DNA from: Spirochaetales bacterium
GTDB lineage: Bacteria; Spirochaetota; Spirochaetia; DSM-27196; PWMO01
Reading direction: 5' to 3'
Assembly (NCBI GenBank): GCA_007130025.1
Contig: SLTF01000322.1
Coordinates: 1-14,009, forward strand
DNA: 14,009 nt
Shown piece by piece: positions 7,340 to 13,417 of this stretch. The translations under genes and the position numbers were made by a program. The notes beneath the pieces are model-generated. The model was given only the letters and a program-made list of their open reading frames with translations. It was not told where the DNA came from and did not search any database. Positions within the stretch are counted from its first letter, which is position 1; each line of letters begins with the position of its first letter.

Positions 7340-7355
7340 CCGCGGCGCACCGCGG
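7340..7355. terminator. Short GC hairpin between convergent MgtC and histidine kinase genes
   Basis: CCGCGG (7340-7345), loop CGCA, CCGCGG (7350-7355). It is a perfect 6-bp stem that begins immediately after the MgtC stop codon and lies 24 nt beyond the kinase stop on the other strand. There is no T-tract. It is the only structure in this 40-nt convergent gap, so it is a weak bidirectional terminator candidate. Confidence 0.3.
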
Positions 7356-7379
7356 CCGATTGTCCTGAAGCCGGTCGAC

Positions 7380-8678
7380 CTAAACCAGGAGCCCCGGCAC
7401 CGGAATTCGCGGCAGCTCGACGACCAGATGCGTTCCCTCGCCCTCTTCGGTGGTGAAGCGAATGGAACCGTTGTGTGCCCGGGTGATCAGCCGGGCGATA
7501 TAGGTGCCGAGTCCGTTGCCGTTTCGCTTGCCAAAGGTCGTGTAGCGCTCAAAAAACCGGTGTCGGATTTCGACCGGGATCACCCCGGCGTTGTGGATAT
7601 CAATCACGCAGGTGTCACCCGTACCAATCGAAATCGTCACGCTCTCGCCCTCTGACGACGCTTCCACCGCATTGCGAACGAGGTTGACCAGCAGATCCTC
7701 CAGGTAGACCTCTTCGCCGTACACCAGAAATACGTCGTTCCAATCAATTGATGCGCCGTTGACCACGAAGTGGAGCTTCACACCCTGGCTCCGCGCAATC
7801 CCGATGATTTCCGATCGCACGTCGCTCAGAATGTCGACCAGATTGAGCTCCTGCACCTGGAGCTCGTAGGTGCCCTCTTCCATGCGGACAAAATCCATGG
7901 AACTGCTGATCATCGTGTTGAGTTTTTTGCCCGACTCCTGAATCAGCACGGCGAGTTCCCGCTGGTGATCGGTGAGGTCGTCGCGCAGGAGGAGCTCCGT
8001 TGCGGTGAGGATTCCGTTGAGCGGATTGCGCAGATCGTGCTGGATAATCCGCTCCACTTCTCCCTTGATCTTCTCGATTCGCGTGCGCTGCTCGATTTCC
8101 TCGTTCAACCGGTGAACGGTATGGTGCAGCTGCTCCTCGGCGCGCTTCCGGTCGGTGATGTCCACCACGAAGGTGACCTTCTTCGGACGCTCGTCGACGT
8201 CGATGATGTAGGCCGCATCCGCGAGGATGTTCATCGGCGTTCCGTCTTTTCGCTGCACCGTCCACTCACCGCGCAGCTCCCATCGGCGTCCCATGAACTC
8301 AGCGTGGAGATTGTCCAGTCGGTGCCGCTGGCTCTCCGGAACCACGATGGTGAAGTGTTTTCCGATCAGCTCCGGCTGCTCGTACCCGTAAAGCCGGCAG
8401 TAAGGCGGGTTGACGTACTCGAAGATCCCGTCTTCGCTGGTAATGCAGATGCCCACCGGCGTGGTCTCGATGATCTCGCGCAGACGTTTTTCGCTGCGAC
8501 CGAGGCTCTCGCGATGCTGATCGTGGATCTGTTGTTTCTGCGCGAAGATCTTGTTGATCGTTCGGATGAGCTGTTGCTGGTCCTGATCGGGGTAGGACTC
8601 CGGCTCGACAACCTGATAGCTGTCGTTGACGACCGCATCGAGCAGTCGCATGATTTCCTGCATGTTGTATTGTGCCAT
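7380..8678 (-). CDS. PAS-domain sensor histidine kinase, cytosolic
   Basis: 432 residues. Order: helical N-terminal region (1-60), PAS domain (about 62-180, with TPVGICITSEDGIFEYVNP and a PAC-like end VVDITDRKRAEEQL), a coiled linker (180-208), dimerisation/phosphoacceptor domain with His214 in IIQHDLRNPLNGI, and an HATPase_c domain. The N box is NLVRNAVEA (332-340), the F-box region RFFERYTTFGK (374-384) and the G box NGNGLGTYIARLI (386-398). No transmembrane segment or receiver domain is present, so it senses an intracellular signal, perhaps redox or a small ligand through PAS. Its D box is weak (VIDIHNAG). The open frame extends to 8747, but ATG 8678 is preferred because a good promoter lies within the extension; its ribosome site is weak (GGACAG). 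No response regulator is adjacent; a separate HPt gene lies 1.6 kb away. Kinase class is sure, the target unknown. Confidence 0.93.
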   Translation of the reverse strand: MAQYNMQEIMRLLDAVVNDSYQVVEPESYPDQDQQQLIRTINKIFAQKQQIHDQHRESLGRSEKRLREIIETTPVGICITSEDGIFEYVNPPYCRLYGYEQPELIGKHFTIVVPESQRHRLDNLHAEFMGRRWELRGEWTVQRKDGTPMNILADAAYIIDVDERPKKVTFVVDITDRKRAEEQLHHTVHRLNEEIEQRTRIEKIKGEVERIIQHDLRNPLNGILTATELLLRDDLTDHQRELAVLIQESGKKLNTMISSSMDFVRMEEGTYELQVQELNLVDILSDVRSEIIGIARSQGVKLHFVVNGASIDWNDVFLVYGEEVYLEDLLVNLVRNAVEASSEGESVTISIGTGDTCVIDIHNAGVIPVEIRHRFFERYTTFGKRNGNGLGTYIARLITRAHNGSIRFTTEEGEGTHLVVELPRIPVPGLLV

Positions 8679-8707
8679 TGCTCTGTCCGGTTTCGAGAGT
8701 ATTTGAT

Positions 8708-8736
8708 AGTATATTCGTGGATCGGCGAAGTGTACA
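8708..8736 (-). promoter_or_regulatory. Candidate promoter of the histidine kinase gene
   Basis: On the minus strand TGTACA (8736-8731) and TATACT (8713-8708) are 17 bp apart, matching the consensus at four and five positions. The expected transcript starts about 23 nt before ATG 8678. On the plus strand the same AT-rich spot reads TATATT (8710-8715), the best -10 candidate for the divergent metallopeptidase gene, with no clear -35. Confidence 0.5.
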
Positions 8737-8772
8737 CCGACCGACAATCACCCTACCCCCCAGGAGCTACCG

Positions 8773-9597
8773 GTGAATCAGGACCAGGTCAAGGAGCAGC
8801 TGCTCCGTCTCGAGGAAGACGTGGAAGATTTCTTCGTCATTTTTTCGGGGAAAACAAGCAAGAAGGTGAACGGCCTCTATTACCCGAACACCCACGAGAT
8901 TATCCTGCATAACAAGAACTTTCAGAACGATAACCAGCTCATCTACACCGCCATCCACGAGTTTGCGCACCACGTGCACGCGACGCGTTCTCCCCTGCCG
9001 GTCGGACCAAAGCCCCACACCATCGAGTTTCGTCGCATCTTCCACGAACTGCTGGCGAAGGCTGAGAAGCTGGAAATCTACCAGAACATCTTCCGGTCCA
9101 ATCCGGATTTCATTGCCCTCACCCATCGTATCCGAACGCGCTACCTGAGTGCCGGAGGTCAGCTGATGAAGGAGTTCGGTCAGGTGCTGATTGAAGCGCA
9201 GCAGCTCTGCGACCGGCATCACGCCCGGTTTGAAGACTATCTTCAGCGCACCCTCTGCATTGAGACGCAAACCGCCAACAGCATGATTCGCATGCACACG
9301 TTCGACGTGCGCCCCGAGGTGGGCTACGAGAACATGAAGATCGTCGCGTCGATTGGGGATCCGGACCGCCGTGACGAGGCTCAGCAGGCCTTTGCCGAGG
9401 GAAAGAGCCGGGACGCAGTGCGCGCGATTCTTCGAAGCGGTTCGTCCGAGGAACCCGATCCCACAACCCAGCTGCAGAAGGAGCGTCGGCGGATCGAGCG
9501 GACGATTGCGAGCCTGCAGAGCAAGCTCGAAGACCTCGACCGGCGACTGGAACTGGTTTCTCCCGCCCGCGAAAACAGATTGACAGAGCGGGTGTAA
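8773..9597 (+). CDS. HExxH metallopeptidase-like protein with C-terminal coiled coil
   Basis: 274 residues, no signal peptide, so cytosolic. I do not recognise a named family. A zincin-type motif IHEFAHH (61-67: His62, Glu63, His66) is preceded by LIYTA and followed 15 residues later by HTIEFRRIFHELL (82-94). That second motif resembles the third-ligand region of SprT-like and transposon-borne peptidases (H-x-x-E-F), so His82 may complete a zinc site. The middle (100-200) is helical, with QLMKEFGQVLIEAQQLCDRH. Residues 165-185 look like the ERPxxGYxN-type ends seen in ParB-like or DnaB-associated proteins only faintly, so I draw nothing from it. Residues 232-264 are a charged heptad-like coiled coil. 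The GTG start has AGGAG at 8762-8766 with 6-nt spacing. The gene is divergent from the histidine kinase and 18 nt ahead of the glutaredoxin gene, whose promoter overlaps its stop. Peptidase activity is inferred; no substrate can be named. Confidence 0.8.
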   Translation: MNQDQVKEQLLRLEEDVEDFFVIFSGKTSKKVNGLYYPNTHEIILHNKNFQNDNQLIYTAIHEFAHHVHATRSPLPVGPKPHTIEFRRIFHELLAKAEKLEIYQNIFRSNPDFIALTHRIRTRYLSAGGQLMKEFGQVLIEAQQLCDRHHARFEDYLQRTLCIETQTANSMIRMHTFDVRPEVGYENMKIVASIGDPDRRDEAQQAFAEGKSRDAVRAILRSGSSEEPDPTTQLQKERRRIERTIASLQSKLEDLDRRLELVSPARENRLTERV

Positions 9598-9607
9598 CGA
9601 GTATGCT
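9580..9607 (+). promoter_or_regulatory. Strong promoter candidate for glutaredoxin/FTR genes
   Basis: A perfect -35 TTGACA (9580-9585) and -10 TATGCT (9602-9607) are 16 bp apart. It overlaps the last codons and stop (9595-9597) of the metallopeptidase-like gene. A start 7-9 nt after the -10 would fall at 9614-9616, on the ATG of the glutaredoxin gene, which lacks a Shine-Dalgarno sequence. This suggests a leaderless message. Confidence 0.55.
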
Positions 9608-9615
9608 ATGAGTCT

Positions 9616-9924
9616 ATGGCCAGCATGATTGAAAAACTCGAGTTCATCGAGGAACCCGGCGGGAACGCGGAACACAGCCTCACGATGTATTCACTCTCGA
9701 CGTGCGCCTTTTGCAAGCGGGCGATGGATTTTCTCAGGGACCGAGATGTGGCGTTTCGATACGTTCAACTCGACAAAATCAATCCCATGGTCAAGGCCAC
9801 GGTGAAGTCGGAACTGAAAAAGCAGTACGACAACCTTCCGGTCTTTCCGGTGCTTGTGATTAACGACGAGCGTGCGCTCTCGGGTTTCAACGAGGAGAAG
9901 TGGCGCAACGAGCTGGGGCTCTGA
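9616..9924 (+). CDS. Glutaredoxin family protein (CxxC)
   Basis: 102 residues with a thioredoxin fold. After an 18-residue N-terminal extension comes LTMYSLSTCAFCKRAMDFL with the redox pair Cys30/Cys33 (CAFC), then the cis-proline segment LPVFPVLVI (Pro78) and the GFN turn (90-92) typical of glutaredoxin and NrdH-like proteins. It would pass electrons to protein disulfides or ribonucleotide reductase in the cytosol. The ferredoxin:thioredoxin reductase catalytic subunit follows 13 nt downstream, so its reductant may be that enzyme rather than glutathione. ATG 9616 has no ribosome site; a consensus promoter ends 9 nt before it, suggesting a leaderless transcript. An in-frame ATG at 9625 is an alternative start, also without a Shine-Dalgarno. 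The family is clear; the partner is inferred from adjacency. Confidence 0.9.
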   Translation: MASMIEKLEFIEEPGGNAEHSLTMYSLSTCAFCKRAMDFLRDRDVAFRYVQLDKINPMVKATVKSELKKQYDNLPVFPVLVINDERALSGFNEEKWRNELGL

Positions 9925-9937
9925 TTCAGGGCCTGCG

Positions 9938-10264
9938 ATGAAGCCAAAATCCACGGAAGATGTCTACGAGTTTGTTCGCCGGGTTGCCCGGCATCAAGGG
10001 TGGGAGCTCAACCCCGACGACGCGTTTCTGAAAGACGTCGTGGAGGGGCTCAAGGCCAACTATAACCGCCACGGCTACTTTCTCTGCCCCTGCCGCGACG
10101 GCGAAGGTGATCGCGCGGCTGATCGCGATATTGTCTGTCCGTGTGTGTACAACGTCCCCGACCAGAACGAATACGGCCACTGTTTCTGTGCCCTCTTCCT
10201 GAGTCGCGAGTTTGCACAACGCGGGGGGGTACCCGAGCCCATTCCGGAGCGTCGCCCCGAGTGA
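9938..10264 (+). CDS. Ferredoxin:thioredoxin reductase catalytic (beta) subunit
   Basis: 108 residues, the usual size for the FTR catalytic chain. This [4Fe-4S] enzyme takes single electrons from ferredoxin and reduces a disulfide on a thioredoxin-like partner. Six cysteines form three CxC pairs: CPC at 50-52, CPC at 67-69 and CFC at 82-84, in YFLCPCRDG, DIVCPCVYN and HCFCALFLS. By analogy with the cyanobacterial enzyme, Cys52 and Cys84 would form the active disulfide and the others bind the cluster. The active-site histidine normally between the last two cysteines (CHC) is here just before them (His81). No variable subunit gene is present, as in most non-phototrophs. ATG 9938 is chosen because FTR homology begins there; the frame also runs upstream into the glutaredoxin gene. 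Likely cotranscribed with the glutaredoxin gene 13 nt upstream. It ends 7 nt before the convergent HPt stop. Confidence 0.93.
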   Translation: MKPKSTEDVYEFVRRVARHQGWELNPDDAFLKDVVEGLKANYNRHGYFLCPCRDGEGDRAADRDIVCPCVYNVPDQNEYGHCFCALFLSREFAQRGGVPEPIPERRPE

Positions 10265-10271
10265 GCAGCCG

Positions 10272-10646
10272 CTACCGCTGAGCGAGCGGGTGCGATCGAA
10301 TGGCGGTCACGATGGTATCGACCGCGGCGATCAGTTTCCGACTCTGTTCCGCGAGCGCTTCGCGGTCACCGGCACGGGCGGCCGACTCGGTGGCACGCGC
10401 CAGCTCGAGTGCAGAACTGACCTTCATCGTGCCGGTTGTGTTGGCAAGAGAGTGCGCGACCGAGCGCGCCGCCTCAAGGTCATCGGACCGCACCGCCGCC
10501 GCAAGAGCGGCCTGCCGTTCGGGCGCTTCCTTCAGGAAAATGGCAAAGATCTCCGCGAGTATCTCTGGAGACTGAGCATACGCCCGCACGATGTCGGCGA
10601 TGGGTGACGCGTCCTGTCTGCTGTTGGCAGAGGAACCGCTCATCAT
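10272..10646 (-). CDS. Free-standing HPt (histidine phosphotransfer) protein
   Basis: 124 residues, an all-helical HPt domain of the kind that relays phosphate between receiver domains. The phosphorylated residue should be His65 in VAHSLANTTGTMKVSSALELARATE (split at residue 80), which matches the HPt helix pattern and the following LExA-type segment. The conserved Lys-Gly after the histidine (HxLKG) is replaced by Ala-Asn, an atypical phosphosite. The first 14 residues are flexible. ATG 10646 is preferred: GAGGAA sits 5 nt before it, while the upstream in-frame ATG at 10691 is preceded only by an A-run without Shine-Dalgarno. The promoter at 10728-10756 supports a leader of about 75 nt. Its neighbours are the convergent FTR gene and, upstream on the same strand, the alarmone synthetase. 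It may act with the PAS histidine kinase in this window, but that is speculative. Confidence 0.85.
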   Translation of the reverse strand: MMSGSSANSRQDASPIADIVRAYAQSPEILAEIFAIFLKEAPERQAALAAAVRSDDLEAARSVAHSLANTTGTMKVSSALELARATESAARAGDREALAEQSRKLIAAVDTIVTAIRSHPLAQR

Positions 10647-10693
10647 GAGTTCCTCATCTGCGTTGGGTTCATGTCCATGTTTACCTGGCATTC

Positions 10694-10702
10694 TTTTTTT
10701 TT
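10694..10702. repeat. Nine-base T/A homopolymer in the HPt leader
   Basis: T9 on the plus strand (A9 on the minus strand), 2 nt upstream of the in-frame ATG at 10691 and within the predicted HPt leader. It stands out in GC-rich DNA. If 10691 is not the start, a length change would not shift the coding frame, only the leader. Confidence 0.6.
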
Positions 10703-10727
10703 GGAAGTCGCTGCTCCCACGAACGAC

Positions 10728-10756
10728 AGCATATCACGGAGCGGACCGTCCGTCAA
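10728..10756 (-). promoter_or_regulatory. Promoter of the HPt gene with palindrome in the spacer
   Basis: On the minus strand TTGACG (10756-10751) and TATGCT (10733-10728) are exactly 17 bp apart, five and four matches to consensus. The spacer contains CGGAC-C-GTCCG (10742-10752), an inverted repeat touching the -35, a possible operator. Predicted transcript start is near 10721. Confidence 0.55.
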
Positions 10757-10789
10757 CATTAGAGCTATTAAATATTTTGGCGCAGGCTT

Positions 10790-10801
10790 CCGGCCGGCCG
10801 G
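10790..10801. repeat. Self-complementary GC element after the alarmone synthetase gene
   Basis: CCGGCCGGCCGG reads the same on both strands and lies 9-20 nt past the synthetase stop on the minus strand. The sequence beyond is AT-rich (AAAATATTTAATAG). It could contribute to a terminator hairpin, but no clean stem with a U-tail is visible. The rest of the gap 10647-10809 holds the HPt promoter and leader. Confidence 0.3.
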
Positions 10802-10809
10802 TCTGGCGG

Positions 10810-12084
10810 TCAGCCCGCGGCACCGCTCTGCTGAAGGCTCCGCAACAAATCGCGCACCTCTTCTGAATCGGGATAGATGTTCAGCGCCGCGGTGCAGTCT
10901 TCGATTGCCGTTCGCGCGTCACCCAGTTCGTACCGGAGCTGCGCACGGGCGAAAAGCGTATCAAACTGGAATGCATCTACCTCCAGGCCGCGATCAAAAT
11001 CGGCAAGCGCTTCCCGATGGTTTCCCATGAGGCGGTGGACCACCCCCCGATAGTAGTACGCCTTCCAGTTGTCGTCGTCGAGCTCGAGGGTGTGCGAGAA
11101 GTCGGCTACCGCTCGTTCGTAATCCGACTCCGCGAAGAAGGCCATCCCGCGGTGGATGTGGATGATCGCGCGCACGTAGGGCTTGGGGTTCTGCGTCAGA
11201 ATCGCGGTGTAGATGTCGATTGCCAGGCGAAACTGCTTCTTGTTGTGGGCGTAGAGCGCTTTCAGAAGCATGTTGTCGACGGAGTCGTGCGCCGAAGCGA
11301 CCAGAGCCGGATCAAGAATGTCCGGAGGAGTATCCCGGCCGGCAGGGGTATCGGCGTCCTCACTGGGGGTCGAGTGCGTTCCGGTGTGGCGGCCCCCGGT
11401 GGCGTCGTGAATCTTCTTCCAGAAGTCCTGCCGGCGCTTGGAGAGTTCCGCCCGCAGCTGGCGCTGATAGTCACGAATTTCCTGAAACACGATGTCGGCC
11501 AGCGTCAGGTTCGCGTTCAGGGCGGCGAGTTTGCGCTGCAGGGGCTCATCAAAGGGGGTGAACTCCGCCTTGTAGATGAGCTCGTGTTCCACCTCGGCCC
11601 ACGCGTCCTGCAGATTGGTACGAAGCTGAATTTCGGCGATGACCTCTTCGTCGAGATGAAAGCTCTCTTCGATGTCCTCGGGCAGCGCCACCAGCAGATG
11701 GGTGGACTCGTATCCAAACTCCCGGCTGGAAAAATGAGCACCCTTTCGTTCGATCTCGATGACGCGGAAATGCGCCTGAATGTGACGTTCGATCTCCTTG
11801 AGATCCGACATGAAGGGGCAGACAATTCGAACGCCAATGAGATCGGTAATCAGCAGCCGATCAGACTCCTCCCCGTTGTTCCGGATACGACGCAGGAGTT
11901 TCTCGTAGAGGCTGTCAAACGATTTCACCCGGTACTTGATGTTTGGCCGGAGTCCCGCGGCCGTCAGCGAATCGCGCAGCCGCCGCTGCAGCTCGTACAA
12001 CGCCTTGTCGTAGACATCGTGAACGCTCTGGTACCTGCGCTTGAGCTCGGTGCGGCTGCACAGCGGAAGATCGACCCATGTCAT
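10810..12084 (-). CDS. RelA/SpoT-domain alarmone synthetase fused to TPR repeats
   Basis: 424 residues. The first 210 form a (p)ppGpp synthetase (RelA_SpoT) domain without the HD hydrolase, TGS or ACT parts of long RSH enzymes: YRVKSFDSLYEKLLRR (51-66), DLIGVRIVC (81-89, with the metal-binding Asp81), EFGYESTHLLV (122-132), EIQLRTNLQDAWAEVEHEL (151-169). The acidic EIQLRT glutamate and the terminal Glu-His are kept. A linker rich in Pro, Asp and Thr (225-262) follows. The C-terminal half (about 271-406) is four tetratricopeptide repeats, each with the A/G-x-F/Y-x-A pattern. It should transfer pyrophosphate from ATP to GDP/GTP or a related nucleotide, with the repeats binding a regulator or target. 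The ATG has GGAG 10 nt upstream and a minus-strand TGATATACT (extended -10, about 12135-12127). Domain calls are firm; product specificity and whether it is a stress regulator or a toxin are open. Confidence 0.92.
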   Translation of the reverse strand: MTWVDLPLCSRTELKRRYQSVHDVYDKALYELQRRLRDSLTAAGLRPNIKYRVKSFDSLYEKLLRRIRNNGEESDRLLITDLIGVRIVCPFMSDLKEIERHIQAHFRVIEIERKGAHFSSREFGYESTHLLVALPEDIEESFHLDEEVIAEIQLRTNLQDAWAEVEHELIYKAEFTPFDEPLQRKLAALNANLTLADIVFQEIRDYQRQLRAELSKRRQDFWKKIHDATGGRHTGTHSTPSEDADTPAGRDTPPDILDPALVASAHDSVDNMLLKALYAHNKKQFRLAIDIYTAILTQNPKPYVRAIIHIHRGMAFFAESDYERAVADFSHTLELDDDNWKAYYYRGVVHRLMGNHREALADFDRGLEVDAFQFDTLFARAQLRYELGDARTAIEDCTAALNIYPDSEEVRDLLRSLQQSGAAG

Positions 12085-12126
12085 TGCGTAGAAGCTCCTG
12101 CCAAGGTGGATTGTTCGCCGGAGAGT

Positions 12127-12136
12127 AGTATATCAT
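12127..12136. promoter_or_regulatory. Shared AT-rich -10 region of divergent synthetase and AI-2E genes
   Basis: On the minus strand TGATATACT (12135-12127) is an extended -10 about 43 nt before the synthetase ATG. On the plus strand the overlapping TATCAT (12131-12136) is the best -10 for the AI-2E gene, 34 nt before its GTG. Neither has a good -35 (TTTCGG at 12155-12150 for minus). The 85-nt gap (12085-12169) holds nothing else. Confidence 0.4.
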
Positions 12137-12169
12137 GCCACCCGAGAAACCGAAACAGGAGCCTGGTCC

Positions 12170-13417
12170 GTGAGAAAACCGCAAATCCGTGTTGTTGAGC
12201 TGTTCTTTCTGCTTCTGGTAGCCGCCTTCGCCTGGGCGTTCGCCCGGATCATGGCACCGTTCTTTCTCAACGCCTTTCTTGCCCTTGTCTTTTCGGGGCT
12301 TGGCTACGGAGTGTTCCGGCGGGTGGAGAACGTGGTGCGTAACCGGCCGGCAGCCGCGGCAATCACGGTGCTCGGCGCCTTTGTCGTCGTGGCAATACCG
12401 GTGGGGCTCATCGGGCTCATGATCTACTCCGAGGCGGTCGGCGGATACGCCCGGGTAGTGGAGGCGTGGCCCGATGTGAGCGAACAGCTGTTGGATTTTG
12501 ATGTGGGTGACTGGCTGCGGAATCTGCCCGCGATTGGAGGGCTCATCACCGAGGCGCCTGAGGTTGAGTTTGCTGAACTGGTGCGAAGCGTATTCGAGGT
12601 GAGTTCCGACTTCATTGTCGAGATCTCGCGCCGTTCCTTCGTCAGCATCACCTCCGCCTTGCTCAACGTGGTGGTCATTCTGTTTCTGATGTTCTTCTTC
12701 TTCCTGGACGGGCCGCGACTGGTCAAGCGCATCTACGAGTGGGTGCCGCTTCCCGACGCCTACCTCCAGCAGCTGGGAGAAGAAGCACTCCGCACCACGT
12801 CGGCCACGCTGATCAGCACGGTGATCATCGGCATGATCGAAGGGCTCTACGGGGCACTCATCTTTGTGGTATTTGGACTCCCATCGCCGGTGCTCTGGGG
12901 GGGTGTCATCCTGATCCTCTCCATGATCCCGCTGATTGGCGCGAACATGGTGTTGACGCCCGCGGGAATCATCGTGCTGCTTTCCGGTGACGTCGTGTCC
13001 GGTCTCGCCATCGTTGCACTCGGGTACGGTGGCGTGCTCATTACGCAGAACATCATCCGGCCCAAGTTGCTGGGAGACCGGTCGGGGCTCCATCCGGCCC
13101 TGGTGCTGCTGGGAACCATCGGGGGAATCGCGTGGCTGGGGCTGATCGGGTTTCTGGTGGGGCCGCTGCTGGTGTCGCTCTTTCTGGCGGTCTGGTCGCA
13201 GTTTGCCGGTTACTACCGGGACCAGTATCTGGACAAGCGGGACAACGGGATCGACCCGGGGAATCGTGACGGGGATGACCCGCGGGGCCGCGACGGTTCC
13301 CGGCGCTCACGCAGGGCGCGCATCGCCGCCGCTACAACCCGTTCCGGTCTGGAGCCGAGTCAGATGATGCGCCGCCGGAGGACGTCCGGCCGGAAGCGGT
13401 CTTCGACGGCCGGCTGA
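12170..13417 (+). CDS. AI-2E family transporter (PerM/YdiK-like membrane protein)
   Basis: 415 residues, polytopic. Hydrophobic spans lie near residues 10-45, 62-86, 155-180, 210-236, 240-268, 270-300 and 318-342; between 90 and 150 there is a large soluble region. The family motifs are FFFFLDGPRLVKRIYE (175-190), SMIPLIGANMVLTPAG (261-276) and QNIIRPKLLGDRSGLHPALVLL split over 303-324. Members are thought to export small molecules or ions (AI-2, indole, sodium); the substrate cannot be read from sequence. The GTG start has AGGAG at 12157-12161 with an 8-nt spacer. The tail from 350 is long, charged and very Arg-rich; residues 388-415 are encoded by bases that also encode the end of the convergent gene (13332-13417). 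Divergent from the alarmone synthetase. The family is certain, the function not. Confidence 0.93.
   Translation: MRKPQIRVVELFFLLLVAAFAWAFARIMAPFFLNAFLALVFSGLGYGVFRRVENVVRNRPAAAAITVLGAFVVVAIPVGLIGLMIYSEAVGGYARVVEAWPDVSEQLLDFDVGDWLRNLPAIGGLITEAPEVEFAELVRSVFEVSSDFIVEISRRSFVSITSALLNVVVILFLMFFFFLDGPRLVKRIYEWVPLPDAYLQQLGEEALRTTSATLISTVIIGMIEGLYGALIFVVFGLPSPVLWGGVILILSMIPLIGANMVLTPAGIIVLLSGDVVSGLAIVALGYGGVLITQNIIRPKLLGDRSGLHPALVLLGTIGGIAWLGLIGFLVGPLLVSLFLAVWSQFAGYYRDQYLDKRDNGIDPGNRDGDDPRGRDGSRRSRRARIAAATTRSGLEPSQMMRRRRTSGRKRSSTAG

Noticed and set aside
7770..8912. Long plus-strand frame opposite the histidine kinase
   Set aside because: The kinase motifs on the minus strand are unambiguous; this frame is antisense to them and has no domain.
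8767..9675. Minus-strand frame opposite the HExxH protein
   Set aside because: The plus-strand gene has a good ribosome site and motif; this frame is its shadow.
11017..13093. Long frames antisense to the alarmone synthetase and AI-2E genes (11017-12198 plus, 11915-13093 minus)
   Set aside because: Both lie opposite genes with clear family motifs and show repetitive polar or hydrophobic composition without a domain.
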